A stretch of 64,000 nucleotides of DNA from Rebecca billardiae RCC1528. Taxonomy: Eukaryota; Haptophyta. The stretch spans positions 682,001-746,000 of the forward strand of contig OZ251223.1 in assembly GCA_965240325.2 (NCBI GenBank), written 5' to 3'. The notes under the pieces are model-generated. The model was not told where the DNA came from. It searched no databases and saw only the letters and a list, made by a program, of their open reading frames with translations. The translations under genes were made by a program, and so were the position numbers. Shown in pieces: positions 38,612 to 49,228 of this stretch (position 1 is its first letter; each line of letters starts with the position of its first letter).

Positions 38612-40174
38612 ATGGCGCCTGCCCGCCCTCGGGCCGTGCCGGGCAACGCGACCGATGCGGAGAAGGGCATGCGTGCGCCTGATGGGGCCAACGCCTCCGC
38701 CGCTTCCGGCCTCGAGCTCTCCGTAGCGAATCAAACGGGTGATCGCCGTCCGGCGCGCCCGAGCCCGGAGAAGGAAAGGGAACTGCGGCGGCAGTCCCTC
38801 CGGGCACACCTCGAGTTCATGCCGCTGCGCTGGGCTCTCAACGAGCAGCAGGAGGGGACCAGCGGGCTGCAGAGTCCGAGCCTCGCTTCGGCGACGACGA
38901 ATGGCTCCTCGTTCCCGCCAGCGCGTGTCAGCCCCATGCGGGACGAGCGCCTGCTGCTCGCGACCACGACGCTCTGGACGATTGCGGAGCCAATGTATGC
39001 GGCAGCTGCGTGCGTCGCGCTCCTGCTGCTGCTGCTCGTGCGGCGTGGGCGGGTGCGACGCTTTGCTGGCGCTGCGGTGGAGCTGCTAGACCTGCGAGAG
39101 GGCGGACTGCGCGCAGACGCGGGGCTCGCGCCGAGCACACCACGAAAGCCCGGGCTGATGTCACGCTGGTACCGTCGCGGTCTGCTCACTCTCGGCCGCT
39201 GGCCGCGACTCGAGCGGTGGACGGGGCGCGAGGCCAAGCGCAAGCCCTCCATGGACGCGTCGCCTCTGGCGGGCACCGAAGCCGCGGGCGTGGGTGACTC
39301 GAGCGGCAGCGCTGCGGGTGCGCACCGCGACTCGTCCGGCACCCCGCGCCGGCCGCCGCCAATGGCCGCCCTCGAGGAGTGGTGCCCGGCGCTGCTCGGC
39401 TCGACGTCCGACCCGCCCTCGATCGCAACGGCCGAGCAGCGCATGGTGCTGGCCAAAGCCCTGCCAGCGCGCTTCGGCATCCTGGACTGGTCGCTCATCT
39501 ACTCGACGGATCAGCACGGTTGCAGCATGCGGACGATGCTCTCTCGCGCGGTGAGCGCGCTTGCCCACACGCAATGGCCAGTGTCCGGAGCGCTGACTCC
39601 TCGTCGCTTCGCATCTCACGCTGCGCAGCGTTAGACGCTGCGCATCTAACAAACTCAACACCCCCGCCCGACGCGCGCACGCACGTGCGGCACCCCGCAG
39701 GAGCGGCGTGGACCGAGCCTCCTGCTCGTGCTGGACTCCGGCGGTGCGCTCTTTGGCGCGTTCAACTCGCAGCCCTGGCGCAAGAGCGCGCACGGCTACT
39801 TCGGCACGGGCGAGAGCTTCCTTGTGCAGGTGTGTGTGAGTGTGTGCGCGCAGCCGGCGCCGGCGGTGGCAGCGCAACCGGTGGCGCGCGTGCGCTCGCG
39901 CCCGTCGGCGCGCTGCTCACACGCCGCTGCGAGCGCGCGCACCGCGCAGGTACACCCGCGCTTCCAGGTGTTCAGGTGGTCGCGCCGAAACTCCCTCTTC
40001 GCCCTCGTCGGCGCCGACTTCATCGCGATGGGCGGTGGCGGCGGATTCGGCCTGTGGCTCGACGCCTCGTTTGAGCAGGGCTCGTCGTCCGCGTGCGACA
40101 CGTTCGACAACCCGCCGCTTGCATCGTCGCGCGAGTTCCGCTGCGTGAAGGCGGAGCTGTGGGGCTTTATGTGA
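38612..40174 (+). CDS. TLDc domain protein with N-terminal membrane segment
   Basis: Three exons (38612-39550, 39701-39829, 39950-40174), introns of 150 and 120 nt with donors GTGAGC and GTGTGT, all phase 0; 430 residues. A hydrophobic helix at about 127-146 (MYAAAACVALLLLLLV) is a likely membrane anchor. The C-terminal 170 residues are a TLDc domain: LDWSLIYSTDQHGCSMRTM, LLLVLDSGGALFGAFNS, YFGTGESFL, then FIAMGGGGGFGLWLD, FDNPPLA and a final ELWGFM. TLDc proteins (OXR1, NCOA7, TLDC1 types) protect against oxidative stress and bind the V-ATPase. The membrane anchor is unusual for the family. Confidence 0.9.
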
Positions 40175-40837
40175 TGTGAGGGCGGTGCCCGCCGCTCCGC
40201 CTCCGGCCACCGCCGTCCGCCGGTCGGACCATGGAAGCAGAATAAGCCAGCGCCGCTGAATCGCAGTGCGCACGCGATGATTGACAGTACGTCGTCCGAA
40301 TGACGGAATGTCCGCCATCATCCATGCCTGCATGACTAGTATGTCTAGTCACTCTAGTCTGAGGTCGACGAGTGAGGAGCGCCGCGGCAGGGCCGCCGGG
40401 CCGCCCGGCCCGCGGGCCAGCCGCTGCCACTCTGCCAAGTGCGGAGTGCCAGGCGCCCGCCGCCCCGCCAGGGCGGAGGGCCCAGGGCCCCAGCCCCGCC
40501 CCCAGGCCAGCCGCGCGGCGGCCCGGGCCCGGCGGGCCGGCGGCTGCCGCGCGCCCGCGCTTTTACCATCACTACGATCCGGATCGGTCCCAGCAGTGGG
40601 TGCGGCCGAGCCCGAGTGACCGCTGAGATCGAAGGCTTGAGCTAGGATTCGCGCTCGGGAGTCCAACAGGCAATAGCCGTTTGTAGTCGATGGCTAAGCA
40701 GCCCGCTATTCCGTATTCGCTAAGCAGTAAACCGTTAACCGACTTGACCCGGTCGCGCCGCCAGCGCCGCCTTGTCAACTTCGCTCAGCTGCTCTGCGTG
40801 CAGGTGCTCGCTCCTCGGCCTGTGGAGAGACCGATCA
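40175..40837. other. Intergenic region between convergent genes
   Basis: 663 bases of 3' flanks. The block 40370-40560 is almost only G and C, with GGGCC/GGCCC words that would fold strongly. No gene was recognised. Confidence 0.35.
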
Positions 40838-41911
40838 TCAGAGCATGCTCACCCCGCCAGCCTCAGTCGCGTGCTCGGATGAGCTCTGCCCGATGGTTCG
40901 GCGCCGCGCTGCGAGGAGTCCGAGGACGGCGAGTGCCAGCACACCCACGGCAGCCAGCGCAAGGGCAGCTGTTCGAGCGGCGCCACGGCCCCACCTGCGC
41001 GGGGCCGCATCCCGTGGCGTGGATTCTGCTCGAGCATGCATGCGGTCATGCGGGCGCCGATGAGCGCTCCGCCAGCCTTCCCGCACAGCGCCCGAGCCCG
41101 TGAGCGCGCTGTCGTAGAGCGGTGTCACAGATGGCGCGCTCGCAGGCCGCGCCGGCCGGTTCGAGCTGGCTGGCGTCAACGCGGCCGAGTGCACAAAGTA
41201 GCGCTGCCAGGCGGCGGAGGCGAGGTGCTGCGGCGCGGGGGGAGACGGCGGCGGGCTGGAGGCGATCCGAGTCGCGACGTACGGCGAGTCCCGCCTGCTG
41301 CTGAGCACGGAGACGTCTTGGAAGCGGCCCTCCGACAGCTGGTCTGAGTCTGGCAGGAAAGCTGACCACTTCTGCGCCGGTCGCTGGGGATGGCGGCGCC
41401 AGCCGCCCCGGGCGGTCAGCTCGGGCGGCGGCGGTGGCGGCGGGATCGGCGGCGGCGGAGGCGACGGGGAAGGAGAGCGTGGGGTCGACGTGGATGTCGA
41501 GCGCTTGGAGTGCGAGTCTGCTTGTGCTTGTCGCTCGGCATCCTTGCGAGCGCGGCGCTGCTCGCGGCGCCAGCTCCTTCCCTTGTGCTCCTCCTCGTGC
41601 GTATCGCGCGGCTCCGCGTGGGATGGGCTCGGCGCAGCCACTGCGACATGGCCCCGAGCGTCGTCCCCGTCGGGCAGGCCGCGAGCGATGTCGCGGAAGC
41701 GCTCCCCGTCAGCACACCTGCCGTGGCGCGGATGGCATGGGCAGGGCGGGAGGCTGCTGCCGCTGCCGTCCGTCTGCTGAGACGAGTACGTGCAGTTGAT
41801 GCGCTCAGGCTCGCGCGCGCGCGCGCGCCAGCCGACGAGGCCGATGCAGGCGGCGAGCGCCACCACCGCAGCGACGGCGGCGAGCGCCGGTCGGCGGTGC
41901 GCCACGCGCAT
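40838..41911 (-). CDS. Proline-rich protein with N- and C-terminal membrane segments
   Basis: 357 residues from the ATG at 41911; the frame runs 7 codons further but without an ATG. Residues 8-29 (PALAAVAAVVALAACIGLVG) form a signal peptide or anchor and about 310-335 (TAALALAAVGVLALAVLGLL) a second membrane helix followed by an RRR stop-transfer. Between them are a Cys/His patch (CPCHPRHGRC), a highly charged segment and a proline block (SPSPPPPPIPPPPPPPE) reminiscent of algal wall or surface proteins. One sequon (NCT) lies after the first segment. A type I or double-anchored surface protein is likely; function unknown. Confidence 0.55.
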   Translation of the reverse strand: MRVAHRRPALAAVAAVVALAACIGLVGWRARAREPERINCTYSSQQTDGSGSSLPPCPCHPRHGRCADGERFRDIARGLPDGDDARGHVAVAAPSPSHAEPRDTHEEEHKGRSWRREQRRARKDAERQAQADSHSKRSTSTSTPRSPSPSPPPPPIPPPPPPPELTARGGWRRHPQRPAQKWSAFLPDSDQLSEGRFQDVSVLSSRRDSPYVATRIASSPPPSPPAPQHLASAAWQRYFVHSAALTPASSNRPARPASAPSVTPLYDSALTGSGAVREGWRSAHRRPHDRMHARAESTPRDAAPRRWGRGAARTAALALAAVGVLALAVLGLLAARRRTIGQSSSEHATEAGGVSML

Positions 41912-42841
41912 GAGCACCGAGTCGTCCTGCAAACGGCAAGCGCCGCTTTGGGATGCTCAAATCGGCGAAGCTCGGCGTCGCAAAGCTCATCCGGACTTCA
42001 GGGGCGTTGCGCCAGCTGGACAACGCCGTCCGGTCTTTTCAGATCTGCGCTTTTCAAAACGAAATGTTTCGCGCTTTGTCCAACCAAAGGAATCCTTTGG
42101 TCCAACGGCAAAGCGCGGCCGGCGGATGGCGAGCGGCGTCGCCGCCGCATGGGTGGGCGATCGCCGTTGCCGCAGAAGACGTGCGTCGGAAGCAAGGAAG
42201 CGGGCAGATGGCGCGTCGCACGCGTCGTGGAAGTCGGTCGCGACACTCGCCAGCCTCAGCGCCCGCGGCGAAGCCTCGTCCATGGGCGCCCTGCGTGCCG
42301 AGGCGGCACGGCCACGCCGCTAATCGGCCACGGCGACCGGCCTCGCACGCGTCTTTGCGGCGCGAAAGGGCATCCCAGCTGCGGTCATTCGACTTGTGCG
42401 CCGGGAGACGTGTGCCAGCTAGCCAACGCGCACGCGCTGCGAGCTGCAAGGCGTGTGCAAACGTCGCCCGCCGCACCGGCCGAGCGTGCGCCGAGAGCGG
42501 CACAGTGGGAGAGGTCCCCGATCCGAAGGCTGCGGCTCTCGTCGGGGGCCCTCCAGCAGTCCAGCTTCGTGTTTCCACGAAGATCGGACCCGAGCCGGTT
42601 TGTCCAGCTGGCGCAACGCTCCGCAACTTTCAACTTGGCCGGGCCGGGGCAGGTCCGAACAGCAAACAGCGCGCAGATTCACACTCTCACAGACGTCAGT
42701 CACAGCGGGAGTCGTGCCACCCGTTCCACGGGGTGTTGTTCCGCAGTTCCGCCTCCAGGCGCCCCGCACCCGGCTCGTGGCGGCAGGATGGCGATCAAGT
42801 GGCGCGTGGCCGACGTGCGGCCCGAGATATACGTGACTTGG
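41912..42841. other. Intergenic region with a 20-bp inverted repeat
   Basis: 930 bases without a gene. The 20-mer GCGTTGCGCCAGCTGGACAA near 42004-42023 has its exact complement near 42599-42618, so a fold-back element of about 615 bp may be present. A small palindrome (CCAAAGGAATCCTTTGG) lies near 42084-42100. Confidence 0.4.
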
Positions 42842-43823
42842 GCGCCGCGCGCCGCGCTGGCGGGGCGGCCGGGACCCATGCGCGCCTTCGAACTCCCGGC
42901 GCCCGCGTGCTCATCGGCTTCCTCCGCCTGCGAGTAGCCCACGACCGCGCCCGCCGCGCTCTTTGAGTGGGTTGACCGCGCCCGAGCCTGCTCGCCGCCG
43001 AGCGCAGGGATGAGTTGAGCACGGCGCGAGGCGGCGATGGCGGTCGGGCGATCGCATGAGCCCATTTGGGCCCCATCTGCCACGGCGCGACCGCTTCAGC
43101 ATGCGTATGTGACCCCACATGTCATGGTTGTCTCATGTCGGGTAGCAGGTGAGCACTGTCGGCCAGCATGTCCGCGCGCGCGCGCGCGCTCGCGCAAGGC
43201 TATACGGGTCGGATGCCGCTCCGTGGCGTCTCGTGATGTCTGCACTACGCAAACTGGCTGGCACGATTGGTCCGCATCTGTAGTTATGCGACGCCTGCCG
43301 TGTTCGCGACGAGAACTCAAGCAAGTTCTTCTGGCGACCAGAGTTGCCGTCAGCATTGACGCACGTTGCGAGCTGGCAGAGCAGTGAAGGTCATGCCCTT
43401 GCTGGCCCACGCTGGGCAATACACGGTAATCAGCATGTCCTGATGCCAACTGTGATGTGTTTCCGACCCGTCTGGCCCTGCACAGGCGCGGCGCGCGCGG
43501 ACACGCTGGCCGACAGTGCTCGCCCGCTACCCGACATCCATGACAAGTGGGGTCACATACGCATTCTGAAGCGGTCGCGCCGTGGCAGATGGGGCCCAAA
43601 TGGGCTCATGCGATCGCCCGACCGCGATCGCCGCCTCGCGCCGTGCTCAACTCATCCCTGCGCTCGGCGGCGAGCAGGCTCGGGCGCGGTCAACCCACTC
43701 AAAGAGCGCGGCGGGCGCGGTCGTGGGCTACTCGCAGGCGGAGGAAGCCGATGAGCACGCGGGCGCCGGGGGTTCGAAGGCGCGCGTGGGTCCCGGCCAC
43801 CCCGCCAGCGCGGCGCGCGGCGC
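42842..43823. mobile_element. Fold-back element with about 340-bp inverted arms
   Basis: The arm 42842-43190 is the near-perfect reverse complement of about 43488-43823, with a spacer of roughly 300 bp. Outer tips read GCGCCGCGCGCCGCGC. Shared internal landmarks are GAGTGGGTTGACCGCGCCCG, CATTTGGGCCCCATCTGCC and GTGAGCACTGTCGGCCAGC. Arms differ by a few substitutions and small indels (for example near 43124-43150). No transposase is encoded. Confidence 0.8.
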
Positions 43824-43938
43824 AAACAGCAACTCCTCGACAGCAGAGCGCGTGGATCGCCGCGACGTCGACGTCGCCCGCCCGCCCCCGCCGCCCCCTC
43901 TCATTTCTCAACGGCCGCGGCCCCGCGTGCGCCCACTG

Positions 43939-43987
43939 TGGTCCGGGAGCTCATAGGTCGTGTCACGACCTATGAGCTCCCGGACCA
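43939..43987. repeat. 49-bp palindrome (24-bp arms, 1-base centre)
   Basis: Left arm TGGTCCGGGAGCTCATAGGT plus CGTG, one T, then the exact complement ending ACCTATGAGCTCCCGGACCA. Perfect 24/24 arms with a single-base centre; cruciform-forming. No gene lies across it. Confidence 0.95.
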
Positions 43988-44070
43988 TGTCCGAACTAAT
44001 CGCCTTTCTGGAACGGGTGGCACTCAGTCTCAGTCTCAGTCACTGACATGCACGATTATTCGCCAAAGTA

Positions 44071-44664
44071 CAGGTGGATACGGGTGATCTGGACAGTGGC
44101 CGACCCAACTCACGCGGAGGCCTCCCTGGGAGCATTGGGGTCGAAGGGGCGCCAGGGACGGACTTCAGGGGGTCCCTGGAGTTCCGCCGCAGCGCGCTTT
44201 CTGCGCTGCGGGCCCGTCTCCGCGCGTGGCGGCCGCAATGGCACTGTCCAATTAGCCCCTGGCACTGGCTGAGGCATGGGAATCGAGCTCAGAGACGCGC
44301 GCGCGGAGGAAAAGCGTGTGCAGCGGCTCGGACGGTTGCTCTGGGACCTACCCACGCCAGCGCAACCGCGCCTTGCCTCGGAGTCCGCCCTTCCTGAGTC
44401 GGCGCACGCGCCTTGCGGCTTGAAACGCTGGCGTTCGCCCTTGTGCGCGGGACTCACGAAACAAGGCGAAGGCGGCGAGAAGCGCGACCTGGCGCGTGCG
44501 CAGACGACGTCTCACGACCAGGTGAGTTCAGCGAACATCGTGCGCCGTCGTGGCGACCCGCCAGTGGGCGCTCGTGCTCGTTCGCCCACGAGCCCTCGCC
44601 ACGAGGCCCGCCGCCCGCTGAGTGTCCAGATAGCCCCTGTGTCCAGTTAGCCCGTATCCACCTG
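44071..44664. mobile_element. 0.6-kb MITE with CAGGTGGATACGGG termini
   Basis: The ends CAGGTGGATACGGG and CCCGTATCCACCTG are perfect complements, and TA stands directly outside each, consistent with a TA target duplication as in Tc1/mariner-type elements. Similarity extends inward (CTGGACA and TGTCCAG). A phrase TTAGCCCCTGGCACTGG inside repeats part of the right end. It has no transposase, so it is non-autonomous. Confidence 0.7.
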
Positions 44665-44944
44665 TACTGTCTCGTAACACTCGGTCTAATGACAGTGTAA
44701 CTGTAAGCCGGCCCGCCCGCCAGGGCCGGGCGCGTCCACCGTGCCAGGCCACTATGACTATGGTTAGTACGACTCGACATCGATCTGTAGTCGTCATCAG
44801 TCGGCCAGTCGCGGCCGGTCATTTACTCATTTTCCGGTGCAACCTGTCCGCCATCATCGTGCGTACATCATGCTGCCGTGCACCACCGCGGCCTGCCGCC
44901 GCCAGCCGAGGTGCCGTGCTCGGCGCCCGCGCCGCCGCCGAGAA

Positions 44945-47900
44945 TCAGCTGCTGCTCGTGAGGTAGATCTGCACGACCTTCTCCGTCGAAAACCCGCGCA
45001 TGCACGTCGGGCACTTTCGGTCGCGCAAGTCGAGCCGCTTGGTGATGCACTGGCGGCAGAAGGTGTGGCCGCACGAGGTGATCGCGACCTCCTTGGCGCC
45101 GCGCGGGCACAGCGGGCACTTGAGCTTGGAGCGCAGCAGCTGGATCTCCTCCTGCAGCATGCTCTCGCCGTCACCGCCCGCGACCCTCTCCTGAAGCTGC
45201 GCGGCGCGGCGGCGGCGCGGCGGCGGCGGCGGCGCAGCGGCGGCGGTGGCGGTGGCGCGGGCACAGCGCAGCCGGGGTGTGTGCGTCGGGTGTGAGGGCT
45301 GGGGGCACGTGCGCGCGTGGCCCGCGGCGCGGGTGTGCACCACGCACCCGCTGCAGCTTGCGCGTCATGTCCGCCAGCTCGTCCGAGGCGCGCTCGCCCT
45401 TCTCGCGCCAGTCGGCCGCTTCGCTCTCCGCGCGCTCGAGCTGCTGCGCCGCGCGCTCGCACGCCTGGCGCGGGCCGCGCGCCGCGCCGCGCGCGGGCGG
45501 TGCCGGGGTGGGCGTGGCGCGCAGGGTTGGGCGTGTGCGCGCAGAGCGGGGCCCGGACGCGGCAGGCGCCGAGCGCGCGCGCGCCGCGCGCACCGCCGAC
45601 TTCTCCTCCGCGGCGGCGAGCCTGGCGGCGCTCGTGCGCTGCGCCTCGGCCGTCTCGCGCCGCCACCGCTCGAGCTGTGAGCCGAGCGCCCTCAGCTCCT
45701 CGGTGCGCTTCGACTGCGGGCGGGGCGGCGCGCGGGGGGCGGCGTGAGGAGCGGCGCGGCGGCGCGGCGGCGCGGCGGCGCGGCGGCGCGGCGGCGCGGC
45801 GGCGCGCGCACCAGCTCAGCGGACAGCCGCGCGCAGTGCGCCTCCGCGCTCGCCTGCGCCTCGCGCAGCGCCTCGCACACGCGCTGCGTTGCGCGGCGAT
45901 GCGCGGCGCGGCGGGCGCGGCGGGCGGCGGGCGCGGCGGGCGGCGGGCGCGGCGGGCGCGGCGCGGTGTGTGGCGCGCGTGAGGCGTGCGCGCGCGCACA
46001 CATGCGCGCGCAGGCGCGTGCGCACGCACGCGCACGCGCACGCGCACGCGCACGCGCGCGCGCGCACGTCCGTCGCGGCGAGCTTCTCCGAGAGCGCGGC
46101 GCGCTCCTCCTTGGCCTGCCGCTCGCACGCCTCAGCGCGCGCCCTCCCCTCGACCAGCTTGGCGCACAGCCCGTCCTTGGCCTCGCGCTGGCTCGTCAGG
46201 TTCGAGATCTGCTCCTGGCCCTCCTCGTAGTGACGGGAGATGAGCTCAACCTCGGCGAGCAGCTCCGAGTGCTCGGCCCGCGCGGCGGCGAGCTCCGCCG
46301 CCAGCCGCGCGCGCTCGCCCTCCGCCGCGGCGAGCTTCGCCACCAGCGCCTCGGCGCCCGCGTCGTCGGCGTCGGCATCGGCATCGGCGTCGGCGTCGGC
46401 GCCGGCGCCGGCGCCGGCGCCGGCCGCATCAGTATCCGCGCTCGGCGGCGCGACGCCGCCGTCCCCGACTGCGTCACCCGCGGCGGCCGGCGGCGCGGCG
46501 GCGGCGCCACCGCCTCCGCCGCGCCGTGCGCGCGCCAGCCGCGCCCTGAGCGCCGCCTCCGCCGCGGCCGCGCTCTGCGCGGCCGCGACGAGCGCGTCGC
46601 GCCCCTCCCGGAGTTTCGTCAACTCCTCCTTGGCGCGCGCGGCCTCGGCCTGCGCTCTCTCGAGCAGTTGGCGCGCGTCGGCGACCGCGGCCTCGGCGCC
46701 GTCGATGCGCGCCTGCGCGGCCTCCCTCGCGACGCGCTGCTCCGCCGCCTCGGCGCGCGCCGCCTCGAGCTCGCGCGCCCGCGCCACCGTCGCAGCGCGC
46801 ACCTCCGCTCGATGCGTCTCGCCGGCCTTGGCGATCGCCTCGCGCGCGCTCGCCGCGAGCTCGCGCTCGGCGCGCGCCTCGGCCGCGTCCTTCTCGGCGC
46901 GCGACACGATGTTGGCGTGCGCGGTGGCGAGCGCCTCGAGCTCGGCGCGCAGCGCGGCGTACTCTGCGGAGGCGCGCACCGCCGCCGAGGTCGGCGCGCG
47001 CGCCTCCGCGTGCGCGCGCTCCGCCGCCGCCTTTGCGACGCCGAGCTCGCGCCTCAACTGGTGCGCTTCGGCTGTCCGCGCGTCGGCGCGCACCTTGGCG
47101 GCGGCTGCGTCGTCCGCCGCGTCCGCCGCCGCGGCGAGCGCGTCGGCCGCGGCGCCGCCCGCGCCGCCGTTCGGCGCGCCGTTCTGCGCGCCGCCCGCGC
47201 CGCCCTCCGCGCCGCCGCCGCCGCCGCCGCCGCCGCCGTCCGCCGCCGCAGCCTTGGCCGATTTCAACTGCTCTGTCAGCTGCTCGCACCGCGCCGCCTG
47301 CTTGGCGGCGTCGCGCTGCGCGGTGCGCGCGGTGGCCTGCGCGCGCTCCGCGGTGCTGCGCGCCGCGGACGCCGCCTCCTCGCTCTGCGCGAGCGCCGCC
47401 CGCGCCGCGTCGAGCGCGGCGGTGAGCGCGCGCCGCTGCGTCTGCAACTCGGACGCCACTTCGGCGTCGCGCGGCAGCGCGGCGGCGGCGCCGTCGGCGC
47501 CGCCACCCTCCGCCGCCGGGCTCGCGGCCGCGACGGCGGCCGCGACGCGCTGCAGCAGGGCCTGGTGCTCGGCGGCGCGCGTGCGCAGCGCGAGCTCCAG
47601 CTCGGGCGGCGCGCCGTTCGCCTCGGCGCCCGGCTCAGCCTTCACCGCCGCCTCGGCCGCGCCCTCCTCGGCCTCGCCGCCCGCCTCCTCCGCTTTCACC
47701 GCGCCGCCGCCGCCAGTGCCGTTGCCCTTGCCGTCGGCGGCGGGCAGCCACGGCTGCGCGATCATGTCGACGACGGTGCCGAGCGGCGCGAGTCGAGCGC
47801 CGCCCTCCAGCACGCCCGCGCGCGCAGGCAGCTCGGCGAGCGCCGCCGCGCCGCCGCCGAGCCGCGCCCAGAGCACAGCGAGCATCTCGTGGCATTGTCG

Positions 47901-48299
47901 CCAGTGCGAGTCGATCGCGCCGAGCGCGGCGGCCGTGGCGGCGCGGCGGTGCTCGGCGTCGGCGAGCGCGCTCGCGAGCTCCTCCTTCTCCTGCTTGAGC
48001 TGCGCCGTCTTGAGCGAGAGCATCTGGTTCTGCTTCTTCAGCACGGTCGCGTCAAGAGTCTGCGAGTGCGTGCCGCCTGCACTGCCGGACGACGGGAGCC
48101 GCGCCGGGTGCTGCGGCTGCGGCGTGGGTGGCTGCGGGGTGGACGGCTCGGCGGCGGTGACAGCGCCGGCGTCCTTGACCAGGTGCTTCTTCGGAAGCGG
48201 CAGCGAGGCCGCCGCCTGCTGCTCCATCACGTACAGCTTGCGCTTGTCGCCCATCTTTGCGCGCGGCGCCTCCGCGTCGCCACCCGGTGGCGCCGACAT
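44945..48299 (-). CDS. BRE1: BRE1-type E3 ubiquitin ligase (RNF20/40 family)
   Basis: Five exons (48299-46068, 45883-45812, 45713-45594, 45464-45348, 45196-44945), all phase 0, introns 184, 98, 129 and 151 nt with GTGCGC or GTGCGT donors; 930 residues. Most of the protein is charged coiled coil (about 80-860) interrupted by Ala/Gly-rich linkers. The C-terminal RING is complete: C874, C877, C889, H891, C894, C897, C909 and C912 (LKCPLCPRGAKEV, then CGHTFCRQCITKRLD, then RKCPTCMRGF), placed at the extreme C-terminus as in BRE1. By family it monoubiquitinates histone H2B with RAD6 during transcription elongation. An alternative start is the ATG at 48254 (MGDKRKLYVME). Intron 1 is a dense GCGCAC repeat. 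Confidence 0.93.
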
Positions 48300-49228
48300 G
48301 CGCCGGCGTCCTGGGCCACGCGGGCTGGGGGCGGGCGCGCGCGTTTGTGCGTGTCAGCGGGCCGTGCTCCGTCGGCGAGGCGGACGCTGCGCGCGCACAC
48401 GCGGCGCGCACCCGCGGGTGGGTCGAGCGGGGTGATGCTTGCAGCTGGCCTCGGAAGCGTGGCGGCGCTACTTTCACTTGCGATGGGGGCGCCCGGCCGC
48501 CCTTTGCGCGTGCGTCAGCCAGTGGATCCGGGCGCCGCGTGAGAGAGTCAACGTGGTCAGTCACTCTTCTATTCCTTTGGTCAGGCAATACCTGACGGAT
48601 CCAGAGCTACGGATCGTCTCCCTCAGATTGACTGATTGATGCGCGGTCGATATCAATAATGATGATCAGCGGCGCCGTGCGTCGCCAGTGGGCAGTGGCA
48701 GTGAGCAGACGGTCGGCGGTCTGGCATACAGTAGCCCGTGGACTTGGCCACCGCGATCCGAGAAGCTACCTAGTTGACCACCGGTGGCGGTACCGCCACA
48801 GAATCTTCGGAACGGGTTGCGGCCGTTGCATAGTATCGTCTCACATGATACACTGTGACGTGCTGAGGCGCGGTCCGAGACTTTGGGCGGTTTGGCTCAC
48901 GAATGTAACGCCGCGACGGGCGAGCGGCGAGCCCGCGGCCGGCAGCCGGGTGGACCGTCGATCCGACGAGGAGTCGCGGCCGCCGGGCCAGTCTCCCGAC
49001 GGGGCTGCCACGTGGTGACGGCACGCCGGGCCGCCGCCTGTCAGTCAGCAGTGCCTCCGGCCTGCAACCCACCGGCTGCAGACCGCGCCGCCGCCTCGCA
49101 CCGCTGAGCGCACGGCGGCCGCGCGCCGCGCGCGAGCGGGCGGCAGGGCCGGTGGTGTGCTCGCCGTTGCGGGCTTGCTGGGCTTGGGCGCGTCGCCCCG
49201 CGCGCGGCGCGGCCGCGGCGACGCGCGC
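48300..49228. other. Intergenic region between BRE1 and COPB1
   Basis: 929 bases containing the BRE1 promoter/leader (left) and the COPB1 3' UTR (right). GC content falls in 48550-48890. No gene, RNA or notable repeat was recognised. Confidence 0.35.

Noticed and set aside
46240-48435. Plus-strand open frame of 731 codons antisense to BRE1
   Set aside because: Almost pure Ala/Ser translation that mirrors the GC-rich coding strand of BRE1, which has a clear RING and family structure.
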